Assembly (NCBI RefSeq): GCF_000696185.1
Contig: NZ_KK853997.1
Span: forward strand, 4,320,410 to 4,384,409
Reading direction: 5' to 3'
Source: Kitasatospora cheerisanensis KCTC 2395
Lineage (GTDB): Bacteria > Actinomycetota > Actinomycetes > Streptomycetales > Streptomycetaceae
Length of the DNA stretch: 64,000 nucleotides
Under the pieces are notes generated by a model. The model ran no database searches and was not told the origin of the DNA. It saw nothing but the letters and a program-made list of their open reading frames with translations. Shown here one piece after another: positions 32,141 through 41,320 of the stretch (its first letter is position 1; every line of letters starts with the position of its first letter). Position numbers and translations under genes: made by a program.

Positions 32141-34478
32141 CCGCGCCCGCCGTCGAGGCCGCCCGCGCCGTGGACTGGGCGGACTTCGGCCCGCGCCACC
32201 CGCTGGCCGGCTCCGACTGGCAGGTCTGGGGCGTCGGACTGCTCCGCAACGCCGGCTTCCCGGTCTCCGGCCTCGACCTGATCGGCGGCACCCGCGCCCG
32301 GCCGCCGCCGCCCGGCTCGCCGCCGGCGACGGCACCGACGAGGACTTCGCCCTCGCCTACCGCGCCGACGTGGACGCCGAGGCCGCCCGGCTCGCCGCCC
32401 TCGCCACCGACCCCAAGCTCCGCCTCGCCATCGCCTGGCAGAACCGCACGGTCTTCCGCATCCTCGACTCGCTCGCCGCCCCCGGCGGCAAGGAGACCAA
32501 GCGCCGCCAGCGCGAACGCACCCTCGCCATGTACTGGCTGCGCTACTGCGCCAAGGCCGAGACCATCGGCTTCTTCGGCCCCGGCGCCTGGATCGGCGTC
32601 GGCCGCACCCAGCAGGCCATCGGCATCGACCACGGCCCCGCCCTGGTCGCCGCCGCCCGCACCTCGCTGGAACGCTGGACGGTCGCCGCGATCGCCGACT
32701 GGATGGCCGAACAGCCCGGCGCCCGCTGGTGGTTCCCGCCGATGCTCCGCCCCGACGTCCACCTCGACGGCGAGCAGCTGGTGCTCGCCAACCGCAAGAC
32801 CGTCCGCCTCCGCCCCGAGGACGGCCAGGTGCTGCGGCTCGCCGACGGCGACCGCAACGCCGAGCAGATCGCCGACCTGCTGGTCGCCGAGCACGGCTGG
32901 GACGCCGCGGACGCCCGCGGCGCCGTCGACAAGGTGCTCAACCGCCTGCTCCGGCAGCGGGTGCTCGGCTGGGACGCCAACATCCCGGTCGACGTCCGCG
33001 CCGAGGAGGTGCTGCGCCGCCGCGTCGACGCCATCGGCGACCCCGAACTGTTCGTCCGCTACGACGCGGTGCTCGCCGAACTCGCCCGCCACAAGGGCGA
33101 GATCGACCGGGCGGAGACCGCCGAGCAGCTGGTCGAGGCGCTGGACGCGCTGGACGCGTACTTCGTCGGGACCACCGGCCAGGCCGCCTCCCGCGAGGAG
33201 GGCAAGGCCTACGCCGGCCGCACCCTGCTCTACCAGGACACCCTGCGGGACTGCCGGATGGAGCTCGGCCGGGACTTCCTGGACGGCATCGCCCGCCCGC
33301 TCGCCCTGGTCGCCGACGCCGCCGACTGGTTCGGCAACCGGCTCGCCGAACTGGTCGAGGCCGAGGTCGTCGAGCTGGTCCGCAAGGCCGCCGCCCGGCT
33401 GCGCCCCGGCACCGCCGTCACGCTGGCCGACGTCTGGCCGCAGACCCTGGCGCTGTTCTGGGGCGAGCACAACCACCCCGTCCAGCAGGCCGTCCACGAG
33501 CTGGCGCTGAAGTGGCGTCAGGTCATCGGCGAGGTGCCGGAGGGCGCCACCCGGGTCGACCTGAGCGTCGACCGGATCGCCCGGCAGGCGCGGGAGGTGT
33601 TCGCCACCGGACCGGTGCGCTCCCCGCACCTCGCGGTGCACAGCCCCGACCTCCAGATCGTGGCCCGCTCCGCGGACGCCGTCAACGCCGGCGACCACCT
33701 GGTGGTGCTCGGCGAGCTGCACGCCTGCCTGGCCACCCTCGACCTGCCGTTCCTGGACTGGACCGCCGACCGCGGCACGCTCCGCGACAAGGTCAACCGG
33801 GCGATCGGCGGCGAGCGGCTGGTGCCGCTGCTGCCGGTCGGCTGGAAGCGCAACAGCGGCCGCATGGTGCCCGCCCCGATCGGCGCCGGCGACCGGCTGA
33901 TCGGCTTCACCCGCGCCCCGTTCGACCAGCGGGACCGGATCGAGCCCGCCGTCGCCATCACCCTCACCGAGACCGACGGCACGCTCACCGCGACCACCTC
34001 CGACGGCCGCACCCGGACCCTCTCCGAACTGCTCGCGGTGCTGATCTCGATCATCGCCTGCGACGCGTTCAAGATCGGCCTGGACCGCCCGCACGCCCCC
34101 CGGGTCACCCTCGACGACCTGGTGCTGTTCCGGGAGACCTGGCGGCTGCCCGCCGCCGGCGTGGCCCTCGCGCCCAAGGCCGACCGGCACCGCGACTACC
34201 TGGCGGTGCGCCGCTGGGTCACCGACAACGCCCTGCCCGACCGGGCCTTCGTCAAGTTCCCCGAGGAGACGAAGCCCTCCCTGGTCGACTTCACCAGCCC
34301 CACGCTGGTGCTCTCCTTCGCCAACCTCGTCCGCCGGGCGGTGCAGTCGGACCCCGACGCCAGGGTGACCGTCAGCGAACCGCTGCCGGCCCCCGAGGAG
34401 TCCTGGCTGCCCGACGCCGACGGCGAGCACTACGTCAGTGAGCTTCGGCTCCAGATCAGCCGAGAGGTGCCGGAATGA
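32137..34478 (+). CDS. LanB-like tRNA-dependent ligase, N-terminal (glutamylation) domain only; one-base break
   Basis: About 780 residues once one base is restored in the GC run near 32300 (CGCCCGGGCCGCC expected). Before the break it reads MTAPAVEAARAVDWADFGPR; after it comes LRLAIAWQNRTVFRILDSLA, then RTLAMYWLRYCAKAETIGFF (typical LanB core: RYCxKxxTxGFFGP), a long helical middle, and a C-terminal VKFPEETKPSLVDFTSP ending in SELRLQ. This covers the lantibiotic dehydratase N-terminal family (PF04738). The separate C-terminal elimination domain of full LanB enzymes is absent, as in PEARL and split thiopeptide enzymes. Such domains add amino acids from aminoacyl-tRNA. No leader-containing precursor is evident, so its acceptor may be a small molecule or carrier-bound chain. 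Confidence 0.82.
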
Positions 34479-35530
34479 CCGTGCTCGTCCCCGACGGCGC
34501 CGAGGTGCGGGTCCGCCCGCACCGCCCGTCGGACCCCGACATCGTCGCCACGATCGGCGGCACGCCGCTGGTGGCGCTGGACCGACTCTTCCCGCCCGCC
34601 CGCTTCCAGGTGTACGCCAAGTGCGAGCGGTTCAACCCCGGCGGCTCCATCAAGGACCGCGCCGCCAAGTCGATGGTCGAACAGGCCATCGCCACCGGGC
34701 GGATCGTCCCCGGGGTGTCCACCGTGGTGGAGTCCTCCTCCGGGAACCTGGGCATCGCGCTCGCCCAGCTGTGCAACTTCTACCGGCTCGGCCTGGTCAT
34801 CGTGGTCGACCCGCGCACCACCCCGCAGAACCTCGCCATCATGCGGGCCTACGGCGCCCGGGTGGAGGTGGTCGAGCACCGCGACCCCGCCACCGGCGAG
34901 TTCCTGCCCGCCCGGATCGCCCGGGTCAAGCACCTGCTGGAGACCGTCCCCGACGCCTGGTGGCCCAACCAGTACGCCAACGAGGACAATTCGCGCGCCC
35001 ACCGCGCCACCATGCGGGAGATCGTCGAGGCCCTCCCCGAGCCCCCCGACTACCTGTTCCTGGCCGCCGGCACCACCGGCACGCTGCGCGGCTGCGCCGA
35101 GTTCATCCAGGACCAGGCCCTGCCCACCCGGGTGGTCGCCGTGGACGCCGTCGGCAGCGTGATCTTCGGCCCGCCGGAGCCCTGGGAGTCCTCCCACAAG
35201 CGCACCATCCCCGGCCACGGCGCGGCGGTCGTCCCCGCCCTGCTGCGCCCGGGCCTCGCGGACCGGGTGGTCAAGGTGACCGACTCGGAGTGCATCCGCG
35301 GCTGCCGCCGCCTGCTGGCCGAGGAGTCGATCCTGGCCGGCGGCTCCTCCGGCGCGGTGATCGCCGCGCTGACCCAGTCCGCGTCCTGGATCGAACCCGG
35401 CACCACCTGCGTGGCCGTGCTCCCGGACGGCGGGGACCGCTACCTCGACACCATCTACGACGACCAGTGGGTGGAGTCCTACCTCCGGCAGTACCTGCCG
35501 CAGACCGACCAAGAAAGGAGCCAGTCATGA
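34475..35530 (+). CDS. sbnA: SbnA-like N-(2-amino-2-carboxyethyl)-L-glutamate synthase
   Basis: 351 residues of the cysteine synthase family. PLP lysine is Lys60 in NPGGSIKDRAAKSM; the substrate loop reads ESSSGNLGIALAQ and the phosphate loop GTTGTLRGCAEF. The KDRAAKSMVEQAI and the PNQYANEDNSRAH segments are those of the SbnA group, which joins O-phospho-L-serine and L-glutamate. An SbnB-like gene follows with an ATGA overlap, which makes the assignment strong. Product after SbnB is L-2,3-diaminopropionate. Its own start overlaps the LanB-like stop. Confidence 0.9.
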   Translation: MTVLVPDGAEVRVRPHRPSDPDIVATIGGTPLVALDRLFPPARFQVYAKCERFNPGGSIKDRAAKSMVEQAIATGRIVPGVSTVVESSSGNLGIALAQLCNFYRLGLVIVVDPRTTPQNLAIMRAYGARVEVVEHRDPATGEFLPARIARVKHLLETVPDAWWPNQYANEDNSRAHRATMREIVEALPEPPDYLFLAAGTTGTLRGCAEFIQDQALPTRVVAVDAVGSVIFGPPEPWESSHKRTIPGHGAAVVPALLRPGLADRVVKVTDSECIRGCRRLLAEESILAGGSSGAVIAALTQSASWIEPGTTCVAVLPDGGDRYLDTIYDDQWVESYLRQYLPQTDQERSQS

Positions 35531-36555
35531 GGATCCTCGGCCGCGAGGACGTCCGGGCCGCGCTCGCGGACCTCGACTCCACCGTCGTCGACCTGGTCCG
35601 CAACGCCTACGTGCTGCACAGCCAGGGCAAGTCCGACCTCCCGTTCTCCACCTTCCTGCGCCCGCTGCACCGCTCCGACTCGCGGATCATCGCGCTGCCC
35701 GCCTACCTCGGCGGACCGGCCCCGGTGATGGGCCTGAAGTGGATCTCGTCCTTCCCGGAGAACACCAACCGGGGCATGCAGCGGGCCAGTTGCCTGTGCA
35801 TCCTGAACGACCTGGAGTCCGGCTACCCGCTCGCCCTGATGGAGGGCAGCCAGATCTCCGCGGTCCGCACCGCGGCCGGCGCGGCGCTCGGCTCCGGGCT
35901 GCTGAACGCCGGACGCGAGGTCCGCACGGTCGGCCTGGTCGGCTGCGGCACCATCAACAGCCAGGTGGTGCACTTCCTCGTCCAGGTGCACGAGGGCCTG
36001 CGCACCGTCCTGCTGCAGGACGCCTTCCCGGAGCGGGCCAAGGTGTTCGCCGCGGAGCTCGCCGCCGCGTACCCGGACGTCGAGTTCCGGGCGGTGACGC
36101 TGGGTCAGGCGCTGACCGCCGACACGGTGTCGATCGCCACCACCGACTCCTCGTACTGGCTGGACCTGGCCGACCACCCGAACCGCCCGGACGGGCAGGT
36201 GATCCTGCACCTGTCGCTGCGCGACCTGTCGGTGGCCTCGGTGCTGGGCGCGGTCAACGTGGTCGACGACGCCGACCACGCGATCCGCGAGCAGACCTCG
36301 CTGCACAAGGCCGAGCAGCAGGCCGGGCACCGCCGCTTCGTCACCGCCGAGATCGGCGCGCTGCTCGACGGCACCGCCGAACTGCCCGACGCCCGCACCG
36401 TGGTGTTCTCCCCGTTCGGGCTGGGCGTGCTGGACCTCGCGGTCGCCGAGGCGGTGCTGAACCACGCCGAGAAGCACGGCCTGGGCACCGAGGTCGACGG
36501 CTTCGACCCGGGCAGCCACAAGGTCACCTCCAACCTCGCCGGGAGCGCGGCATGA
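35527..36555 (+). CDS. sbnB: SbnB-like N-(2-amino-2-carboxyethyl)-L-glutamate dehydrogenase
   Basis: 342 residues of the ornithine cyclodeaminase/mu-crystallin fold. It has RIIALPAYLGGPAPVMGLKW, then ISSFPENTNRGMQRAS, and the NAD-binding turn VGLVGCGTINSQVV. In staphyloferrin B biosynthesis SbnB oxidatively splits the SbnA product into L-2,3-diaminopropionate, 2-oxoglutarate and NADH. Overlaps of ATGA at both ends place it in one translational run from the aminotransferase to the ketoreductase. No other enzyme here is expected to need diaminopropionate except those building the final product. Confidence 0.9.
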   Translation: MRILGREDVRAALADLDSTVVDLVRNAYVLHSQGKSDLPFSTFLRPLHRSDSRIIALPAYLGGPAPVMGLKWISSFPENTNRGMQRASCLCILNDLESGYPLALMEGSQISAVRTAAGAALGSGLLNAGREVRTVGLVGCGTINSQVVHFLVQVHEGLRTVLLQDAFPERAKVFAAELAAAYPDVEFRAVTLGQALTADTVSIATTDSSYWLDLADHPNRPDGQVILHLSLRDLSVASVLGAVNVVDDADHAIREQTSLHKAEQQAGHRRFVTAEIGALLDGTAELPDARTVVFSPFGLGVLDLAVAEAVLNHAEKHGLGTEVDGFDPGSHKVTSNLAGSAA

Positions 36556-37307
36556 GCCAGCAGCTGTTCACCGAAGGCACCAGGGCCGTCGTCACCGGGG
36601 CCTCCCGGGGCATCGGCGCGGCGATCGCGCTGCACCTGGCCGAGCACGGCTGCGACGTCGCGCTCAACTACCGCTCCAGCGCCGGTAAGGCCGAGCAGCT
36701 GGCGGAGAAGATCGAGGGCCTCGGCCGCAAGGCGCTGCTGGTGCGGGCCGACGTGTCCGACGAGGCGCAGGTCGCCGCGATGTACAAGGAGATCCGCACC
36801 GCCTGGGGCGGCGTGGACGTCGCGGTCCTCAACTCGGGCATCACCGCCGACGGCCACTTCGCGGCGATGAGCGCCGCCAAGTGGCAGGAGGTGATCTCCA
36901 CCAATCTGACCGGCGCGTTCCTGACGGCCCGTGAGGCCACCAAGCAGATGTACGCGAGCGGCGGGTCGATCGTCTTCATCGCGTCCACCTCGGGCATCGC
37001 CGGCCGGGTCGGCCAGGCCAACTACGCCGCCTCCAAGGGCGGGGTGATCGCGATGGCGAAGACCCTGGCCTACGAGGGCGCGCCCAAGGGGATCCGGGTC
37101 AACGTGGTGGCGCCGGGCTTCATCGACACCGACATGGTGAAGAAGGTGCCCCGCGCCCAGCTGAAGGAGGCCGCGGCGGCGATCCCGCTGGGCCGGATGG
37201 GCACCCCGGAGGAGGTCGCCCAGGCGGCGGTCTTCCTGGCCAGCCCGGCGGCCTCGTACATCACCGCCAAGGTGCTCACGGTCGACGGCGGGATGCTCTA
37301 CAGCTGA
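36552..37307 (+). CDS. 3-oxoacyl-ACP ketoreductase (FabG-like)
   Basis: 251 residues of the short-chain dehydrogenase family. NADPH motif VVTGASRGIGAAIA, NSGITADGHF in place of NNAG, catalytic Ser in FIASTSGIAG, Tyr158 and Lys162 in YAASKGG, then VAPGFIDTDM. It reduces beta-keto groups on the carrier protein. Placed after SbnB with an ATGA overlap and before the second ACP and the dehydratase, it belongs to the type II PKS reductive set. Confidence 0.93.
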   Translation: MSQQLFTEGTRAVVTGASRGIGAAIALHLAEHGCDVALNYRSSAGKAEQLAEKIEGLGRKALLVRADVSDEAQVAAMYKEIRTAWGGVDVAVLNSGITADGHFAAMSAAKWQEVISTNLTGAFLTAREATKQMYASGGSIVFIASTSGIAGRVGQANYAASKGGVIAMAKTLAYEGAPKGIRVNVVAPGFIDTDMVKKVPRAQLKEAAAAIPLGRMGTPEEVAQAAVFLASPAASYITAKVLTVDGGMLYS

Positions 37308-37359
37308 CCGCCCCCCAATCGAACTGACGTTCCATCAACTCCCAACGGAAAGGCACACC

Positions 37360-37650
37360 ATGTCCACCGCCACCTTCGAGGACGTCCGGACCCAGGCCGA
37401 GCAGCGCCTGGAGAAGAACCTCAAGATCAAGTCGATGATCATCGACCGCCTGGGCCTGGACGCCGAGGCCGAGGTCGTCTCCGACAACCAGCCGCTGTTC
37501 GGCCGCGGCCTGGAGATGGACTCGCTGGACACCCTGGAGATCGTCGTCATGATCAACAACGAGTACGACGTGCTGATCAGCGACGACGACTTCGAGGCCT
37601 TCGGCTCCATCAACGCCCTGGTCGACTTCATCGAAGCCCGCGAGGTCTGA
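37360..37650 (+). CDS. Acyl carrier protein (PKS extension)
   Basis: 96 residues. Attachment Ser55 lies in EMDSLDTLEIVVMI, with a long charged N-terminal helix (EDVRTQAEQRLEKNLKIK) and the acidic EYDVLISDDDFEAFGSI region. It follows a fresh ribosome binding site (GGAAAGG) after a 52 bp gap and precedes the dehydratase by 2 bp. I take it as the carrier for chain extension, as opposed to the ligase-linked ACP. Confidence 0.92.
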   Translation: MSTATFEDVRTQAEQRLEKNLKIKSMIIDRLGLDAEAEVVSDNQPLFGRGLEMDSLDTLEIVVMINNEYDVLISDDDFEAFGSINALVDFIEAREV

Positions 37651-37652
37651 CC

Positions 37653-38171
37653 ATGACCACCGCGATCGCCCCCGCCCGGGCCGCCGCCGGCAAGGAGAAG
37701 CCGAAGACCTTCGCCTACTCCTCCGACGACATCAAGCGGATGCTGCCGCACCGCTGGCCGATGCTGATGATCGACCGCGCCTACGACGTGGTCCCCGGCG
37801 TCTCCGGACGCGGCGTCAAGAGCGTCTCGGTGAACGAGCCGTTCTTCGCCGGCCACTACCCCGACCACTCGATCATGCCCGGCGTGATGATCGTCGAGGC
37901 GATGGCCCAGCTGGTCGCCGTGGTCTACGTGGCCGAACTCCTGGAGGCCCCGACCCCGGCCGAGGGAGACCCCTCGGGCAGCGTCGGCTACCTCGGCTCG
38001 ATCAGCTCGATGAAGTTCTCCCGGCTGGTCGTCCCCGGCGACCAGCTCACCCTGGAGGCCAAGCTCGGCCAGAAGCTCGGCGGCCTGCGCTCCGTCTCGG
38101 TCCGCGCCTCCGTCGGCACCGAACTCGCCGCCGCCGGCTCGCTGATCGTCACCACCGAACGCAAGGGCTGA
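37653..38171 (+). CDS. 3-hydroxyacyl-ACP dehydratase (FabZ-like hotdog fold)
   Basis: 172 residues. FabZ motifs are plain: RMLPHRWPMLMIDRAYDV, catalytic His68 in FFAGHYPDHSIMPGVM and Glu82 in IVEAMAQLVAVVY. A short insert (TPAEGDPSGSVGYL) lies before the later strands. It removes water to leave a trans double bond. No enoylreductase is present in the cluster, so the double bonds should remain and a polyene is expected. Confidence 0.92.
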   Translation: MTTAIAPARAAAGKEKPKTFAYSSDDIKRMLPHRWPMLMIDRAYDVVPGVSGRGVKSVSVNEPFFAGHYPDHSIMPGVMIVEAMAQLVAVVYVAELLEAPTPAEGDPSGSVGYLGSISSMKFSRLVVPGDQLTLEAKLGQKLGGLRSVSVRASVGTELAAAGSLIVTTERKG

Positions 38172-38216
38172 GCAGCCCTCCCGTCCCCACGACCAGAGCA
38201 GACAAGGAGGTGTGGA

Positions 38217-40246
38217 ATGTCCATCACGATCCGCCCGTACCAGGAGGGCGACGCGCATGACATCGCCGAGCTCTACAACCGTCACCGCGACAACCCCAAC
38301 CCGGTGGCGGGCGGAATCACCGGCGACGAGCTCGAACGCGAACTCGCCGAACGCGACACCGCGACGTTCCTGATCGCCGTCGACGACGGCCGGGTGGTGG
38401 GCACCTTCGGGCTGTTCCACAGCACCGGACGGCGCTCCGCCCGGGCCGGCGAACTGATCGCCGACATGTTCTTCGTCGCCCCGGCGTACCGCAACGGCGT
38501 CATCACCGGACGGCTCTTCACCGAAGCCGTCGAATGGATGATGCGCTGCGGCTGCCTGGTGCTCCGACTGACCGTCAACCCGGCCAACACCGTCGCCTTC
38601 AAGCTCTACCGGCGGGTCGGCTGCGTCTCCGTCGGCGAGACCGTCCCCGGCGAGGACGGCAACGTCGAGCTGCACAACTACATCCCGCTGATCCTGCGCA
38701 GCGTCTTCCACGACCTCGACCCCGAGGCACTGGCGGCGCTCGGCCAGCTCAGCAGCTTCGGCAACGTCGCCGGCGGCCGGGACGACGAACTCCGTTCCGA
38801 CGTACGGGTGGTGGACGGAATCCGGACCGTCGCCTACGCTCTGGCCCTCGGCGAGTTCAAGCTCACCGCCACCGTCGACGTGGACCGCGGCCTGATGCTG
38901 GACGCGGCGCTCACCACCCCGGACGGCGCCACCCGGCCGCTGCGGATCGCCGAACCGCCCTACGAGGTCCGGATCCAGGCGCCGGTCGAGCCGCACCGCT
39001 TCGGCGACAGCGGCCTCACCGCCGAGCTGGACGCCGCCGAAGGCACCCTCACCGTGCACGCCGAGGGCCACCACGGGCCGGTGTTCGTCTCCACCTGGCC
39101 CAGCGCCGAGGCCGACCGCTCGGCCGGCTGGCGCGAAGGCCAGGCCCGGGACCTGGAGATCCACCCCGTCGAGCACGGCGTCCGGGTCAGCGAGACCACC
39201 GGCGGCAACCGGGTCACCGGCACCCTCACGCTCCACCGGGGCGTGCTGGAACAGCAGTTCACGTACACCACCCGGCCCGGCCGGATCTTCCAGACCGTCG
39301 GACTCCGCCAGGGCCACTTCGCCCTGACCGGCCCCGACACCACCACCGTCCAGCACCTGATCGGCACCGGCATCGGCGTCCGCGACACCTCCGAGGTGGT
39401 CGCCGCGGCGCAGACCGCCCCGCCGGCAGCACCCTCGCCTGGACCGACGGCACCACCCGGATCACCCTCCCGGCCGGCCGCCCGGTCCGGCTGATCCACA
39501 CCACCCTGGTCGAACGCCACCTGGAGCCCGACGCCGACGGCACCGCCCGGCTGCGCACCGAACTCCGCACCGGCGCCGACCAGGACCGCACCACCGGCAC
39601 CACCACCGCCCCGCAAGCCGCCACCGGCGAGCGGAAGCTGACCGTCAAGGCCACCGCCGGCGGAATCACCGGCTGGACCGAGGACGGCAAGAAGGTCCTG
39701 CGCAGCCCCGCCCCCGCAGCCGCGCCTTCGGCTGCAACCCGCGGTGGAGCGCCGGCGCCTGGGTCACCCTGGAGCACCACCGGCACTCGCTCGCCACCGG
39801 CCTCGGCTGGGGCGTCCCGACCGCCCGCGAGTGGGAGCAGAAGCACCCGCTCGGCCTGGCCGCCCCGCAGGAGCGGATCAGCTGGGAGGTCACCGCCCCG
39901 AGCAGGCCGCCGAGCCGGTCCGGATCGACGTCCACGCCCCGGCGCGGACGAGGAGACGGTGCTCTGGCTCACCCCGGACACCCCCGCCGACACCCCCGTG
40001 GTGCTGCGCTCCGCCGGCGAGCGCCACCGGCTCGACTCCGCCGCCTTCCGGCAGGTCTGGGCGTCCACCGCCGCGATCCGCCTCGGCAGCGGCCACTGGC
40101 TGCACCTCGCGCCCGCCGACCCCGACGCGCCCGGCGCGCCCGAGATCGTCCTGCGCACCACCTCCTCCGGGCTGCTGATCGGCTGCGCCACCGCCGCCGG
40201 CGAGGCCGCCTGGCAGCTGTCCGTCCACCCCGAACCCGCGATCTGA
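38217..40246 (+). CDS. GNAT acetyltransferase fused to a long unknown domain, four apparent one-base breaks
   Basis: About 677 residues after joining. Residues 1-160 are a GNAT domain: ITIRPYQEGDAHDIAELYNR, DMFFVAPAYRNGVITGRLFT, LRLTVNPANTVAFKLYRRVG. The remaining 510 residues are beta-rich with no family I recognise (VRVSETTGGNRVTGTLTLHR, then RAFGCNPRWSAGAWVTLEHH, then GHWLHLAPADPDAPGAPEIV). The frame moves by one base near 39420, 39712, 39900 and 39945, always as if one base were missing; restoring CCCGGC and CCCCGG explains two. Each piece between breaks keeps coding bias, so I read one gene. If the breaks are real it is a pseudogene. Start ATG has GGAGG 7 nt upstream. Confidence 0.65.
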
Positions 40247-40282
40247 CACCCCGTCATCACCCTCGAAAGGACCACCGAAGCC

Positions 40283-41320
40283 ATGACCACCACCGTTGCC
40301 GTGCGCACCGCGCAGGACGACTACACCACCGTCCGCACCACCGTGGGCGTCTACCCGATCACCGCCCCGCTGGTCCGGATCTCCGGCGGCGACCGCTACG
40401 AGTTCCTCGACCTGTTCCTGGCCAAGTCCAGCGAGTACGTCGAGCCGGACACCGTCCGCGAGGCGCTGGCGCTGAACCAGGACGGCTCGCCGTTCGCGAT
40501 CGTGCTGCACTTCGAGATCGGCGACGACTCCTGGCTGCTGCCCCGCACCCCGGTCTCCACCGAGGCGCTGACCGGCTACCTGGCGGCGCTCGACGCGCCG
40601 TCCGACGTCACCGTCGAGATCGCCCCCGAGGGCTGGGGCGCCACCGCCTTCGAAGGCCCGCAGGCCTGGGCCGCGGCCGCCGCGTTCGTCGAGTTCGACA
40701 TCTCCGGCCTGACCCTGCACGGCGTCACCGAGGCCGTCGTCCCGGAGGCCGACGCCGCGCTCGCCCACCTCGCCCGGGTCGGCACCACCGGCGAGTACGG
40801 CTACCTGCTGCTGTCCAACGACCCCGAGGCCGGCCACCGCGCCGCCGTCGAGGCGGTGCTCGCCCAGGACGGCGCCGAGGTCGGCCCCGAGGGCCTGGCC
40901 CGGGTCCAGGCCGAGGCCGGGATGGCCGTCTACGCCGCGGGCTTCGCCGGCCTGCCGGTGCACGAGGCCGACCTGGCCTGGATGGTCGACTGGAACCGGA
41001 TCGGCGAGTTCCTCGGCTCCGAGGAACTGGTCAAGCCCACCGCCGAGACCGCCCGCATCACCGCCCTCGCCGCCCCGGTCGGCGCCGCCTTCACCGCCGG
41101 CACCCCCGTCACCGCCGGCGGACAGCAGGTCGGCACCGTGATCTGGCAGGCCCCGTCCGCCAACGCCGACGAGGAACTGGTCGTCGCCCTGCTCGACGCC
41201 CCGTTCTGGGTGCCCGGCCTGGAGCTCGCCGCCGACAACCAGGACGGCGCCGCCACCCCGGTGCGCACCGTCACCCAGCCCCGCGTCATCGCCCGCTCGC
41301 TGACCACCCGGATCCACTGA
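40283..41320 (+). CDS. GcvT/YgfZ-like aminomethyltransferase-fold protein
   Basis: 345 residues. The order of segments fits the glycine cleavage T-protein fold: VRISGGDRYEFLDLFLAKSS, VLHFEIGDDSWLLPRTP, TAFEGPQAWAAAAAF, GTTGEYGYLLLSN, then a C-terminal barrel-like domain (PVTAGGQQVGTVIW). The tetrahydrofolate-binding Asp region is diverged. It may transfer or remove a one-carbon unit, or be a folate-binding accessory protein; GcvT-like genes occur in several PKS clusters with unclear roles. It shares a base with the KS-CLF start (TGATG). Confidence 0.7.
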   Translation: MTTTVAVRTAQDDYTTVRTTVGVYPITAPLVRISGGDRYEFLDLFLAKSSEYVEPDTVREALALNQDGSPFAIVLHFEIGDDSWLLPRTPVSTEALTGYLAALDAPSDVTVEIAPEGWGATAFEGPQAWAAAAAFVEFDISGLTLHGVTEAVVPEADAALAHLARVGTTGEYGYLLLSNDPEAGHRAAVEAVLAQDGAEVGPEGLARVQAEAGMAVYAAGFAGLPVHEADLAWMVDWNRIGEFLGSEELVKPTAETARITALAAPVGAAFTAGTPVTAGGQQVGTVIWQAPSANADEELVVALLDAPFWVPGLELAADNQDGAATPVRTVTQPRVIARSLTTRIH

